A DNA stretch of 64,000 bases from Asaia lannensis NBRC 102526 (GCF_024054035.1 NZ_JAMXQU010000003.1:1-64000), one strand, 5' to 3'; positions 46,981 through 56,505 are shown, numbered from the stretch's first letter. A program made the numbers and translations. Notes: a model not told the origin generated them from the sequence alone.

Positions 46981-48540
46981 TCAGGATTTTTTCTTCACGA
47001 ACATAAGTCGGGGGGGATAGGTGCGCTGGGGAAGCAGAATGACCCAGGCCATAAGAAAGACTGTGATACCGGCAATGATGAGATAGGCATCGGAGAGTTC
47101 CAGCACCGCGGTCTGATGCGCCACCTGATATTTGAATGTCGGGAGTGCATCGGGGCTGCGCGGGGTCCCGTCTGGCAGTAGCGGTGCCGGACGCTGCAGG
47201 GGGATGGCATTGGCCTGAAACGTACGAAAACGGTCGACGCCGATACGGTCGACGATACGATCCGAGTGCAACCCACCGCGCCGGCGATGGATAAGCTGGA
47301 GCATCCACACACCGATCGCCTGAGAGACGGCGCGCGGCGTATTGACCATCGCAGAGGCAAAAGGGCCTTCAGCAGGAACGAGCGAATTGGTCGACATCAT
47401 AAGCAGAGGCATCACGATCATCGCTTCGCCTGCGCCCATGAAAATCTGCCACAGATAAAACTCGTTGCGGTTCCAGCCCACAGTCAGAAAGCTGTCGCCT
47501 ATGCACGCCATACAGATCAGACACATGCCCAGCAGGCTGACGACGCGGCTATCGACAGACTTGCTGTTGAGAACCACAGCCATGAGTGGCAGCATGATGA
47601 GCTGGATACAGGCAATTTCGAGCGTGACCGGATAGATCTGCTCGGGACGATAGCCCGCGACTTCCTGAAGGAAGGTCGCCGGCAGGGTGGATGAAGCCAG
47701 CGATACGACAAGGAAAATAAGCAGCGTTGTCGCCCCGTAGGCGAAATTGCGGCGCCCCAGAAGCTGTATGCGGAACAGCGGCGTATGCTGCTCCCACTCG
47801 TTGATGACCAGAAGCGGTATGCACACCCCGGCGACGAGCGCCATGACGCAGATCGCAGGCGAATTGAACCAGTCGAGACGGTCGCCCTGCTGCAACATCG
47901 TCGAGAGCGCGCCGAAACCGAACAGGATAAGAAGCGCGCCTTTCCAGTCGAAATTGCGTATGCGTTTATAATTGGGTTCTTCGGGTGCGATGCCGTACCA
48001 GATAAGCGAAATCGCCAGACTGCCGAACGGCACGGCCTGCCAGAACACGAAACGCCAGTCGACAAGATCGGTCCACAAGCCGGCCAGAGCCGTGCTCAGA
48101 TTGGGGAAAAATGTCGCGGTGAGGGAATAGGCCGCAAGACCGTACAGGCGCACGGGCGGTGCAAGCACGCGAAGGGCAACGAGCAGCAGCAGCGGCACGG
48201 CAAAGCCGCCCGCAAGCCCCTCGATGATCCTGAGGCCATATAGCAGGGTCAGATTATGGTTGAACGGAATACAGGCGGCTGAAAGACTGGCTATGATCGC
48301 CACGACAACCGCAAATCGACGCACGCCGAAAGTCAGCGCCATCCAGGGCGCGAGAGACATGCCCATGACTTCGGCAGAGAGATACAGGCTGTTGAACCAT
48401 GTTCCCGGATCGTGGCTGATGCCGAGGCCACCCAGAATATCCGGAAGCGACTGGGACGAAACCTGCTCATTGAACTCGGTCGTCATGGCAAGAACGATCA
48501 CACCTGCCAGACCAAAATAGGCGCGTCCCTGTTTGGTCAT
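46981..48540 (-). CDS. DHA2-type MFS efflux transporter (EmrB-like)
   Basis: The inner-membrane pump of the tripartite system, a drug:H+ antiporter-2 member with about 14 hydrophobic segments over 519 residues. The N-terminal TTEFNEQVSSQSLPDILGGLG replaces the usual EmrB 'LDxTIVNVALP' motif, so this is a divergent DHA2 subgroup. RIIEGLAGGFAVPLLL corresponds to the motif C-like helix. With HlyD and OMF genes in one unit, it should export a toxic compound across both membranes. An A/T-rich palindrome at 48638 lies upstream; no regulator gene is adjacent. Confidence 0.9.
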   Translation of the reverse strand: MTKQGRAYFGLAGVIVLAMTTEFNEQVSSQSLPDILGGLGISHDPGTWFNSLYLSAEVMGMSLAPWMALTFGVRRFAVVVAIIASLSAACIPFNHNLTLLYGLRIIEGLAGGFAVPLLLLVALRVLAPPVRLYGLAAYSLTATFFPNLSTALAGLWTDLVDWRFVFWQAVPFGSLAISLIWYGIAPEEPNYKRIRNFDWKGALLILFGFGALSTMLQQGDRLDWFNSPAICVMALVAGVCIPLLVINEWEQHTPLFRIQLLGRRNFAYGATTLLIFLVVSLASSTLPATFLQEVAGYRPEQIYPVTLEIACIQLIMLPLMAVVLNSKSVDSRVVSLLGMCLICMACIGDSFLTVGWNRNEFYLWQIFMGAGEAMIVMPLLMMSTNSLVPAEGPFASAMVNTPRAVSQAIGVWMLQLIHRRRGGLHSDRIVDRIGVDRFRTFQANAIPLQRPAPLLPDGTPRSPDALPTFKYQVAHQTAVLELSDAYLIIAGITVFLMAWVILLPQRTYPPRLMFVKKKS

Positions 48541-48845
48541 GCGCGCAGCATCGTATCGGTGAAACGCGTCATGTCGCAGAGGGGAAGCATCGATCCTCTA
48601 TCGGGCGAAAGCCAAGGAGTTGGCAATCTTATCGATGTTAAATTTTGAATTAAAGTTAATCGTCAGGATAGATGACACTCCCACCCGACGTCACCCGACG
48701 TCGCCGATAACGCCCTGAAACGACGGCTCTGCAGAAGAAAATACCGGACGCATTAACCAAGAAGGATATATCGCGGTAACGTCTCGTTGAGGCAGGAGGT
48801 CCGTATGCCCCCTGCCCGTCTCTTGCCAGAAAATATGGCGGCGGT
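48541..48845. other. intergenic region upstream of the efflux operon
   Basis: 305 bases between the efflux operon and the end of eda, both on the minus strand. It holds the A/T-rich palindrome at 48638-48659, a tandem direct repeat of CACCCGACGT around 48680-48700, and no gene I can support. Confidence 0.5.
48638..48659. promoter_or_regulatory. candidate operator for the efflux operon
   Basis: A 22-bp A/T-rich imperfect palindrome, arms TTAA-TTT and AAA-TTAA with seven of eleven pairs matching. It lies about 98 bases upstream of the MFS pump start, in the only A/T-rich stretch of the region. This size and composition suit MarR- or TetR-type repressors. No such gene is adjacent, so the regulator would be elsewhere. 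Confidence 0.4.
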
Positions 48846-49472
48846 TCAGGCGCAATTGGCGAGAGCCGCAGCCTGACGCGCACGTGATTCGACTGCGTCC
48901 GCGTCGAAATTGCCTGCCGTCAGCCACGAACCACCAACACAGCTGACTGCCGGGTGGGCGAGCCACTCTGCCGCGTTCCCTTCGGTAATGCCGCCGGTCG
49001 GACAAAAACGCACCTTACCGAAAACAGCGGCAAGGGCCTTGAGCGCAGGCAACCCGCCATTGGCCATGGCCGGGAAGAACTTGAACCGGCTCAGACCCAG
49101 ATCGAGCCCGCGCATGATATCGCCTGCATTGGCCACGCCGGGTAACAGAGGCACATCGTGTCGCTGCGCTGCCGTTGCGACCTCCTGGGTCAGGCCTGGG
49201 CTGACGATGAACTGAGATCCGGCATCGACGGCACGCGCCAGGTCATCTCCGTTGAGTACCGTTCCGGCCCCGACATGGGCTCCCTCGACCTTTGACATTT
49301 CCTTGATAGCCTCGATTGCGCAGTCGGTGCGCAGCGTGACTTCAAGCGTGGTCAACCCGCCCGCGACCAGCGCCTGCGCGATCGGCCGTGCCAGAGACAG
49401 GTCCTGTATGACCAGAACCGGAATGACCGGACAGCGTGTCATCACCGAGTCGAGAAGCGTGGTGTCGAGCAT
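48846..49472 (-). CDS. eda: 2-dehydro-3-deoxyphosphogluconate (KDPG) aldolase
   Basis: Cleaves KDPG into pyruvate and glyceraldehyde-3-phosphate, the second Entner-Doudoroff step. The 208-residue TIM-barrel protein has Glu44 in LEVTLRT, the Schiff-base Lys131 in FKFFPA, and GGITEGN and GGSWLTAG near the C-terminus. Eye alignment with Escherichia coli Eda supports the start at 49472. Its first 131 bases overlap the 3' end of edd in a different frame. Confidence 0.95.
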   Translation of the reverse strand: MLDTTLLDSVMTRCPVIPVLVIQDLSLARPIAQALVAGGLTTLEVTLRTDCAIEAIKEMSKVEGAHVGAGTVLNGDDLARAVDAGSQFIVSPGLTQEVATAAQRHDVPLLPGVANAGDIMRGLDLGLSRFKFFPAMANGGLPALKALAAVFGKVRFCPTGGITEGNAAEWLAHPAVSCVGGSWLTAGNFDADAVESRARQAAALANCA

Positions 49473-51330
49473 TCAGGAATTCCTTATCGAGTTCTGCGGC
49501 GTGACTGTCGATCACGTCTTCCATCGCCGCAAGCATTGCCGAGCCCCCCTTCTCCGCCGTGTCGGAACGACTGCGCATAAGGGTGAAAAGCTCACGTCCC
49601 GTCCCCAGCCCGGCAGGAGGCGGAGTAGCGGGCTGACGCCTGCTCCAGACGGCGGGGTCTACAAGCGCCTCGATCTGCCCGCGACGCGCGCAGATACGGA
49701 GCATATCGCCATCTTCGATGAGCGAAATCGGGCCGCCGGACTGTGCCTCAGGGCAGATGTGAATGGCCGCAGGCACCTTGCCACTGGCGCCGGACATACG
49801 CCCGTCGGTCAGCAGCGCGACGCGATAGCCCTTGTCCTGAAGGACGGCAAGGGTCGGCGTCAAACGGTGCAGTTCGGGCATGCCATTAGCGTCCGGTCCC
49901 TGAAAGCGCATCACGACAATAACATCGCGATTGAGTTTACCGGCCTTGAAGGCCGCAATGACATCTTCCTGCCTGTGAAAAACCGCTGCCGGAGCCTCGA
50001 TTGTCTGACGATCCTCATCGACAGCGCTTGTCTTGTAGATCCCGCGGCCGAGCGACCCTTCGACCAGACGCATACCGCCATCCTTGCGGAACGGCTCGGT
50101 GGTATCGCGCAGTACGCTTCTGTCGGAGGAAGGACGCGCAGCGCTGTACAGAAGCGCTTCGCCCTCAAGACGCGCACGACAGGCGTAATCGGGATAGCCG
50201 CCTTTCGATACCGTGAGAATATCCTGATGCAGCATGCCGGCTTCACCCAGAGCTGCGATCAGGGTCGGCAATCCGCCTGCTTCCTGCATGGCATTCACAT
50301 CGGCAGAGCCGTTCGGATAGGCACGCGTCAGAAGCGGCACGGCAGCAGAAAGCGCATCGAGATCGCTCCAGTCGATGCAGATACCGGCAGCGCGCGCGAT
50401 TGCCGGGAGATGGATCGCATGATTGGTCGAACCGCCTGTAGCAAGCAGACCGACCGCTGCATTGACGATGGCTTTTTCATCCACCATCTCCGCCAGAGGA
50501 CGATGATCCTCCCCGGGCCGCGAAATCTCGATCAGGCGATGGACAGCCTTGCGATTGAGCGCCTGGCGGATACGCGTATTGGGATTCCAGAAAGCGGAAT
50601 CCGGCAGCATCAGCCCCATCATCTCGACCATCATCTGGTTGGTATTGGCCGTGCCGTAGAACGTGCAGGTTCCTGCGCCGTGATAAGAAGCCGCTTCGGC
50701 CTCCATCAGCGCTCCGGAATCCACCTTGCCCTCCGCATAAAGCTGGCGAACGCGCTGCTTTTCCTTGTTCGGCAGTCCCGAAGTCATCGGACCGGCAGGC
50801 ACCAGAAGCGCAGGCAGATGACCGAAGCGCAAAGCACCCATGAGCAGACCAGGGACAATCTTGTCGCAGATGCCCAGAAGGGCCACGCCCTCGAACATGC
50901 CGTGGCTCAGCGCAATGGCCGTCCCCATGGCGATATTGTCACGCGACAGAAGGGACAGCTCCATGCCCTCCTGCCCCTGCGTAACGCCGTCGCACATTGC
51001 AGGCACGCCACCGGCGACCTGAAGTGTGGCCCCCTTCTCACGCGCGAAAAGACGCATCTGATCGGGATAGCGCGCATAGGGCTGATGCGCAGACAGCATG
51101 TCGTTATAGCTGGTAACAACACCGAGATTCACGCCACCGCCACGCATGAGCTGGGCCTTGTCCTCGCCCGAAGCCGCCATGGCATGCGCCAGATTGCCGC
51201 AGGCCATGCGAGGACGGGAGATCCCCCTCTGCCGGTTTCTTTCCATCAATGCGAGATAACGACGCCGCGACACGGCGGAGCGCTCGATAATACGCTCGGT
51301 GACGGAAGCAACGACGGGATGAACGGACAT
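49342..51330 (-). CDS. edd: phosphogluconate dehydratase with C-terminal extension
   Basis: Dehydrates 6-phosphogluconate to KDPG, the committing Entner-Doudoroff step. Iron-sulfur ligand segments are visible in MCDGVTQG and GICDKIVPG; TGGSTNHA, DGRMSGASGKVP and GTGRELF also match the family. The protein is 662 residues against about 603 in Escherichia coli Edd. Family homology ends soon after GTGRELFTLMRS; the last 50 or so residues (for example SHAAELDKEFLNARHH) are non-family and run 131 bases into eda. This may be a natural overlap or the result of a lost stop or a frameshift near the 3' end. A strong promoter lies upstream at 51379-51408. Confidence 0.95.
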   Translation of the reverse strand: MSVHPVVASVTERIIERSAVSRRRYLALMERNRQRGISRPRMACGNLAHAMAASGEDKAQLMRGGGVNLGVVTSYNDMLSAHQPYARYPDQMRLFAREKGATLQVAGGVPAMCDGVTQGQEGMELSLLSRDNIAMGTAIALSHGMFEGVALLGICDKIVPGLLMGALRFGHLPALLVPAGPMTSGLPNKEKQRVRQLYAEGKVDSGALMEAEAASYHGAGTCTFYGTANTNQMMVEMMGLMLPDSAFWNPNTRIRQALNRKAVHRLIEISRPGEDHRPLAEMVDEKAIVNAAVGLLATGGSTNHAIHLPAIARAAGICIDWSDLDALSAAVPLLTRAYPNGSADVNAMQEAGGLPTLIAALGEAGMLHQDILTVSKGGYPDYACRARLEGEALLYSAARPSSDRSVLRDTTEPFRKDGGMRLVEGSLGRGIYKTSAVDEDRQTIEAPAAVFHRQEDVIAAFKAGKLNRDVIVVMRFQGPDANGMPELHRLTPTLAVLQDKGYRVALLTDGRMSGASGKVPAAIHICPEAQSGGPISLIEDGDMLRICARRGQIEALVDPAVWSRRQPATPPPAGLGTGRELFTLMRSRSDTAEKGGSAMLAAMEDVIDSHAAELDKEFLNARHHASRLGDDTLSGHSGSGHTGPVSGTADRAGAGRGRVDHA

Positions 51331-51378
51331 GGCGGCTCACTGCGAGTGTTGTTTGCTCGCGTTTTCGCGAGGTGGCCT

Positions 51379-51408
51379 GTTGTAAAGTTTCCGTGATCTA
51401 TGGGTCAA
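51379..51408 (-). promoter_or_regulatory. sigma-70-type promoter of edd
   Basis: On the minus strand TTGACC (plus 51403-51408) is followed after 18 bases by TACAAC (plus 51379-51384): five of six and four of six matches to the -35 and -10 consensus. It lies about 50 bases upstream of the edd start. The spacing and position make it the likely edd-eda promoter. Confidence 0.55.
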
Positions 51409-51465
51409 GAGCGCGCGCGTAATATAATTTTCTAAAAATCACTGATTTTAGTTTTTAATAACAAA

Positions 51466-51492
51466 CCGCATGCAACAGGCTGTTGCATGCGG
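51466..51492. repeat. perfect 12-bp-arm palindrome in the edd/TBDR divergent region
   Basis: CCGCATGCAACA (51466-51477) and TGTTGCATGCGG (51481-51492) flank only GGC. It is upstream of the edd promoter by about 58 bases and 137 bases before the TonB-dependent receptor start. No T-tract follows, so it is more likely an operator for a dimeric regulator than a terminator, though a stem-loop in RNA is possible. A second A/T-rich imperfect repeat is at 51432-51451. Confidence 0.65.
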
Positions 51493-51628
51493 AACACATC
51501 GCAATGAAAATGTCACAATTACGCGGGGTGACATGACGTTACGAGATTGAAACCCTCAATCACACTGTGCCATTTGCGAAAAAAACAGGAAGTCTTTCCG
51601 CCCTCAATTCTTTTCGCGAAAGTGACCA

Positions 51629-54580
51629 ATGGCCATTTCCCGCATCCGCCTCCGCCGCGCTTCCATGCTGCTCGGTGCGACTGTCCTTGCTGGCGTCAGC
51701 GTTTCGGCACGCGCCGAAACGAACGCCACGATCCACCACAAGCCTGCCCATAAGAGCAGCGCAAAGCGTGCGACCCAGGCCCAGACAACACAGGGCCGCC
51801 CGGCACAGGCACGTACAGCGACCACCGGTGCGGCGGCCGCTCCTGCTGCGCTCGTCACTCCTGTGACCACACGCAGCCGGAGCCTGCGCAGCCTCTCCGA
51901 CGCTGCCCCTGCGGGAAATGAAAGCATCACGGTCGTCGGTTCGGCGCTGAGTACGTCGAACAATACCAACGCGAACCCGGTGCAGATCATCACCGCCAAG
52001 CAGATCGCGCAGACGGGCGTCAACAACCTGTCCGACTTCTTCTCGCGTCTGCCTTCGGTCGGCTCCAGCGCGACAACGAATGCCGTAACCAATGGCGGTG
52101 GCGGCGTCTCCTGTACCGATCTGCGTAACCTCGGAACGAACCGCGTTCTGGTGCTGATCGATGGCAAGCGTACGACCATCAACGGCAACTCGAACTGCGT
52201 CGATCTCAACTCGATCCCGCTTCAGCAGGTTGCAGGCGTTGAAATCCTGAAGGATGGCGGCTCAGAGCTGTACGGTGCCGATGCCGTGTCCGGTGTCATC
52301 AACATCAAGATGCGTCACGATGTGAACACCGGCAACATCACCATGCGCGGCAGCATCTCGCAGTATGGCGATGCACCCGAAGGCATGCTTTCGGCGTTCA
52401 AGGGCTGGAATTTCGACCATGGCAGGGGCAACATTACCCTGTTCGGCCAGTACCTGACCTCGACGGGTGTCATGCAGCGCAACCGCGCCTGGGCCAACCC
52501 CGTCGCCCTGACGAACCCGGTTTCGGGCCAGCCATCCTATGGCTCGTCCTACAGCACCAATGGGACGTTCTATCCGGGCAACGATCCCTATACCACGCAC
52601 GACAACGGCCAGACGGTTGTGCCTTTCACGAAGTCGGATCGTTATCCCTTCAACCGCGATTCCAGCCTGACCAACAACTATCAGGACTCCTCGCTCTCAG
52701 GTGACACGCATTACGATGTGAACAAGCACCTGACCGTCTATGCGAACGTGCTCTACAGCCATCGCACGACAAACAGCTTCATGGCGCCCGAGCCCATGTC
52801 GGGCTCGATCCCGCCCAGCACCCTGCCCAGTACGGTCGTTGTTCCCGGTGACTATCCCGGCAACCCGTTCGGTGAAGATACTACCGTCTATCGTCGCATG
52901 GGCGAATGGGGTCCCCGCCGTTACGAACGCGCCACAGACACTGTGACCGGCATGTTCGGCGCAAAGGGCGAAATCACCCATGGCTGGATGTACGATGCAT
53001 CCTACACCTATGGCGTGAACCGCGAAAACGTCCGCAGCCTCAACATCGGCAACTACGCCAACCTGCTCAACGCCTGGGGCCTGCGCGCAGAAGATCCGGG
53101 CAATCCGGATACCGCCCTCGTTTACGACCCCAGTGTCTGTCAGGCTTCCGCGGGCTGCGAACTCTCCTCGCCATTCGGCAAGCTGACGCCGCAGGGCGCA
53201 GCGTATTCGAATTACACCACGGTCCAGAACATCCAGTACCAGTTCCGTGACACCAATTTCCGCGTGCACAACAACCACGTCGTGTCCATGCCATGGAAGA
53301 ACGGTGGCGATCTCGGTATCGCGCTTGGTATGGAACATCGCAGTGAGCAGATGAGCGACAGCCCGGATCCGCTGGTGGCTCAGGGTGTTACGCTGACCAA
53401 CACGCAGGCCTATACCGGCGGTGGTTTCAACGTTTCCGAAGGCTATCTCGAGGGCAAGCTGAACCTGCTCAAGAACGCCTTCCTCGCAAAGGATCTGACG
53501 ATCGACGCACAGGGGCGTTACTCGTCCTACAACACTTTCGGCGCTGCGAAGAACTGGAAGGTTGCCATCAACTGGGCACCGAACCGTGACATCCGCTTCC
53601 GTGGCACACTCGGCACCTCATACCGTCAGCCGAATATCTTCGAGCTTTTCGGTGGCCAGCAACTGAGCTACGAAACCGCCTATGACCCCTGCTCGCAGGT
53701 CGGCACCTACGGGGCTGCTTCCGCAACGGTCGCAGCAACCTGCGCGCGTCAGGGGATCGGCCCGGGTTTCGAAATGCGTAACGCCGCACAGGTTCCGACC
53801 CTTCAGGGTGGCAACTCCCAGGTCAAGCCGGAAACGGGTCGCACCTACACGTTCGGTACGGTTCTGACGCCGCACTGGGTGCCGGGCCTCTCGCTGTCGG
53901 TTGAATACTGGCACTACACGCTCAAGAACATGATCAGCGCGATTGGCACGCAGTATCTGCTCGATCAGTGCTATACGGGCGCGAACACCAGTTATTGCGG
54001 CAATATCGTGCGTAATGCGCAGACGCAGCAGATCCAGACGGCCTCTGCCCTGTATGAAAATCTGGGTGGACTGCACACGAGCGGTCTCGACTTCGACCTG
54101 GATTACAGCCTCCGCCTTACGCGTCATGACCGCCTGAACCTGAGCAACAACTTCCAGCAGCTGATCAGCTATCAGCAGCAGTATGTGCCCGGCGGACAGT
54201 GGTACAATTATGACGGCCGCCTGCTGTACAACAACAGCACGGGCCAGCCGCGCGTGCGCGACTATGCAACCGCAACATGGCGCCATGACGATTTCAGCTT
54301 CACCTATATGATGAGCTATACGGGTGGCATGATCTGGAACGATCAGTCGGTCGATCTCGTCAAGGGAACTGTCGGTCGTTACAAGACGCCCGGTATCTTC
54401 AGCCACGACATCACGCTCGGCTATCAGCTGAACCGCTGGCAGTTCCAGGCAGGCGTGCGCAACCTGTTCGACAAGAAGCCGCCTTACGTTGTCGATGGCG
54501 CAACGAACACCAACGTGTTTCAGTACGGCAATCTGATCATGGGGCGTAATGTCTTCGTTCAGGCTGGCGTGAACTTCTGA
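51629..54580 (+). CDS. TonB-dependent receptor
   Basis: An outer-membrane active-uptake receptor. The 983-residue protein begins with a signal peptide (RIRLRRASMLLGATVLAG, cleavage near ARA 28), then an Ala/Thr/Gln-rich low-complexity stretch of about 75 residues. The plug domain follows (ITVVGSALSTSNNTNANPVQ, GTNRVLVLIDGKRT, VEILKDGGSELYGADAVSGV). The rest is a 22-strand barrel with YRQPNIFELFGG and ends NVFVQAGVNF with the terminal Phe. The ligand is unknown; siderophores and carbohydrates are the main classes. It lies between edd and a pentitol operon and ends at its own strong terminator, so it is its own transcription unit. Confidence 0.93.
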   Translation: MAISRIRLRRASMLLGATVLAGVSVSARAETNATIHHKPAHKSSAKRATQAQTTQGRPAQARTATTGAAAAPAALVTPVTTRSRSLRSLSDAAPAGNESITVVGSALSTSNNTNANPVQIITAKQIAQTGVNNLSDFFSRLPSVGSSATTNAVTNGGGGVSCTDLRNLGTNRVLVLIDGKRTTINGNSNCVDLNSIPLQQVAGVEILKDGGSELYGADAVSGVINIKMRHDVNTGNITMRGSISQYGDAPEGMLSAFKGWNFDHGRGNITLFGQYLTSTGVMQRNRAWANPVALTNPVSGQPSYGSSYSTNGTFYPGNDPYTTHDNGQTVVPFTKSDRYPFNRDSSLTNNYQDSSLSGDTHYDVNKHLTVYANVLYSHRTTNSFMAPEPMSGSIPPSTLPSTVVVPGDYPGNPFGEDTTVYRRMGEWGPRRYERATDTVTGMFGAKGEITHGWMYDASYTYGVNRENVRSLNIGNYANLLNAWGLRAEDPGNPDTALVYDPSVCQASAGCELSSPFGKLTPQGAAYSNYTTVQNIQYQFRDTNFRVHNNHVVSMPWKNGGDLGIALGMEHRSEQMSDSPDPLVAQGVTLTNTQAYTGGGFNVSEGYLEGKLNLLKNAFLAKDLTIDAQGRYSSYNTFGAAKNWKVAINWAPNRDIRFRGTLGTSYRQPNIFELFGGQQLSYETAYDPCSQVGTYGAASATVAATCARQGIGPGFEMRNAAQVPTLQGGNSQVKPETGRTYTFGTVLTPHWVPGLSLSVEYWHYTLKNMISAIGTQYLLDQCYTGANTSYCGNIVRNAQTQQIQTASALYENLGGLHTSGLDFDLDYSLRLTRHDRLNLSNNFQQLISYQQQYVPGGQWYNYDGRLLYNNSTGQPRVRDYATATWRHDDFSFTYMMSYTGGMIWNDQSVDLVKGTVGRYKTPGIFSHDITLGYQLNRWQFQAGVRNLFDKKPPYVVDGATNTNVFQYGNLIMGRNVFVQAGVNF

Positions 54581-54611
54581 TCGCTCTCTCTCTTTCGTAA
54601 CATCAGCAAAG

Positions 54612-54640
54612 CCCGGCATCTCAGGATGTCGGGTTTTTTT
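54612..54640 (+). terminator. intrinsic terminator after the TonB-dependent receptor
   Basis: CCCGGCATC (54612-54620), loop TCAG, GATGTCGGG (54625-54633; one G-T wobble) and then seven T. A classic rho-independent terminator, 32 bases after the receptor stop. It separates the receptor from the kinase gene. Confidence 0.9.
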
Positions 54641-54745
54641 GTGCGATATCTCAAACATATTGAGACAGATCACACGCATTGGTGAGTTGCATCCCAGAAG
54701 CTGAGTGGGAATATGACGAATTCGTAAGAGTTTGGATGTAGTCCC

Positions 54746-56383
54746 ATGGAAGTTGTGATTGGCGTCGATGTTGGCACAGGCAGTGCGCGCGCCGGAGTGT
54801 TTTCCCTCAGCGGACAGAAGCTCGCTTCCTGTGTGACCCCCACAAAGACCTGGCGTCCCGAGGCGGATTTCATCCAGCAATCCTCAACCGATATCTGGGC
54901 GGCCATCTGCAAGAGTGTCCGCAGCGCCATGAGCGCCCTCGACGGCAAGAAGCCCGTCGTGCGCGGTATCGGCTTTGACGCCACCTGCTCGCTGGTCGTT
55001 CTCGACCGCGAAGGTCAGCCGCTTTCCATCGATCCCGGCCAAGCGCCCGAGCAGGACATCATCCTCTGGGCCGATCACCGCGCGATGAAAGAGGCCGATG
55101 AGATCAATGCCGGAAACTATGAGGTCCTGCGTTATGTCGGCGGCACCATTTCGCCGGAAATGGAAACGCCAAAACTGCTCTGGCTCAAGCGCAACATGCC
55201 CGAGACCTTCGCTCAGGCGGGCTATTTCTTCGATCTGCCCGATTATCTGACGTGGCGTGCAACAGGCTCGGACTCACGCAGCTGCTGCTCGACCGTATGC
55301 AAATGGACTTACCTCGCTCACGACAAGGGCTGGGATGCGGATTATCTCCGCGCAATCGGTCTCGATGAGCTTGCCGACGAGAACTATCAGCGCATAGGGC
55401 AAGACGTGCGCTCGCTGGGGCAGACGGTCGGCGACGGCCTCAGCGTTGCGGCGGCGCAGGAACTCGGCCTGGAGGCAGGTATTCCTGTTGGCGTCTCGGC
55501 CATCGATGCCCATGCGGGCGGTATCGGGGTTATCGGTTCTGCCTCCGGCGAAACGGTCGATGATGCTGCTCTTGATCGCAGTCTCGCCCTCATCGGCGGT
55601 ACATCGAGCTGTCACATGGCTGTCTCGCGCGACGCACGTTATGTCGCTGGTATCTGGGGGCCTTACTCGGAAGCCATGATCCCCGGCACATGGCTCAATG
55701 AAGCCGGTCAGTCCGCCGTCGGCTCTCTGGTGGATTTCGTAATCTCAAGCCACGCCTACGGACCTGAGCTCGCTGAAAAAGCGAAGGCCGAAGGACGTAC
55801 GGTTTACGAACTGCTGAACGAACGTCTGGCCCAGCTCGAGCAAGGAGCCCTGCCTGGCTCCCTGACCTCGGCGTTCCATGTCCTTCCGGATTATCATGGC
55901 AATCGCTCCCCCCATGCCGACCCGACCTTGCGCGGCATGGTGAGCGGGCTCAGCCTGTCGGCAGGGTTTGACGATCTGGTCAAGCTGTATCTCGCAACAA
56001 TCCAGGGCCTGGCCTATGGCACACGCGATATCATCCGCGCGCTCAACGCCAAGGGCTATGCAATCGACACGATTTTTGCGACGGGCGGCGGAACGAAAAA
56101 TCCTGTTTTCCTTCGTGAACATGCCAATGCGACGGGATGCCGCATTATGCTGCCCAAGGAGCCGGATGCCGTATTGCTCGGTTCGGCCATTCTAGGTGCT
56201 GTCGCAGGCGGTGTTTACGACGACATGCGTGTTGCCATGTCGCAGATGACGCGTGTCGGTGCCGAGGTCGCGCCCGATCCCCGTACCGCACGCTACCACG
56301 ATGCGAAATTTGCCGTCTTCCAGGCCATGCATGACGAGCAGATCCACCATCGCAGCCTGATGGCAGAAGCCCTCGCCCACTGA
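54746..56383 (+). CDS. FGGY-family pentulose kinase (D-ribulokinase-like)
   Basis: A cytoplasmic ATP-dependent sugar kinase. The 545-residue protein has the nucleotide-binding DVGTGSARAG (residues 8-17), GIGFDATCSLVVLD, the sugar-binding WADHRA, GGTISPEMETPKLLWLK, and GGGTKNPVF near residue 450. These fit the ribulokinase branch of the FGGY group, including D-ribulokinases, better than xylulokinases. Substrate is therefore most likely D-ribulose; D-xylulose or a polyol is possible. It is the first gene of a set with ABC transporter and arabitol dehydrogenase genes, in the place where a solute-binding protein gene is usually found. Confidence 0.88.
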   Translation: MEVVIGVDVGTGSARAGVFSLSGQKLASCVTPTKTWRPEADFIQQSSTDIWAAICKSVRSAMSALDGKKPVVRGIGFDATCSLVVLDREGQPLSIDPGQAPEQDIILWADHRAMKEADEINAGNYEVLRYVGGTISPEMETPKLLWLKRNMPETFAQAGYFFDLPDYLTWRATGSDSRSCCSTVCKWTYLAHDKGWDADYLRAIGLDELADENYQRIGQDVRSLGQTVGDGLSVAAAQELGLEAGIPVGVSAIDAHAGGIGVIGSASGETVDDAALDRSLALIGGTSSCHMAVSRDARYVAGIWGPYSEAMIPGTWLNEAGQSAVGSLVDFVISSHAYGPELAEKAKAEGRTVYELLNERLAQLEQGALPGSLTSAFHVLPDYHGNRSPHADPTLRGMVSGLSLSAGFDDLVKLYLATIQGLAYGTRDIIRALNAKGYAIDTIFATGGGTKNPVFLREHANATGCRIMLPKEPDAVLLGSAILGAVAGGVYDDMRVAMSQMTRVGAEVAPDPRTARYHDAKFAVFQAMHDEQIHHRSLMAEALAH

Positions 56384-56505
56384 AAACGCCTTCCGCCAGA
56401 GCAGGAGATGCCAGAGCGGGAGTCGCCACACGGACCCGATTATCGACCCAGTAAGTTTTCACTTAACAGCCAGGACGAGTGGAATTCCACTTGCGGAGCT
56501 TGCCT

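Noticed and set aside
49252-51396. Open frame of over 700 codons on the plus strand opposite edd and eda
   Set aside because: No family signal and a composition typical of reading the opposite strand of a GC-rich gene. edd and eda are supported by catalytic motifs.
54687-54715. TTGCAT-N17-AATATG before the kinase gene
   Set aside because: Only three of six matches in each box; too weak to call.
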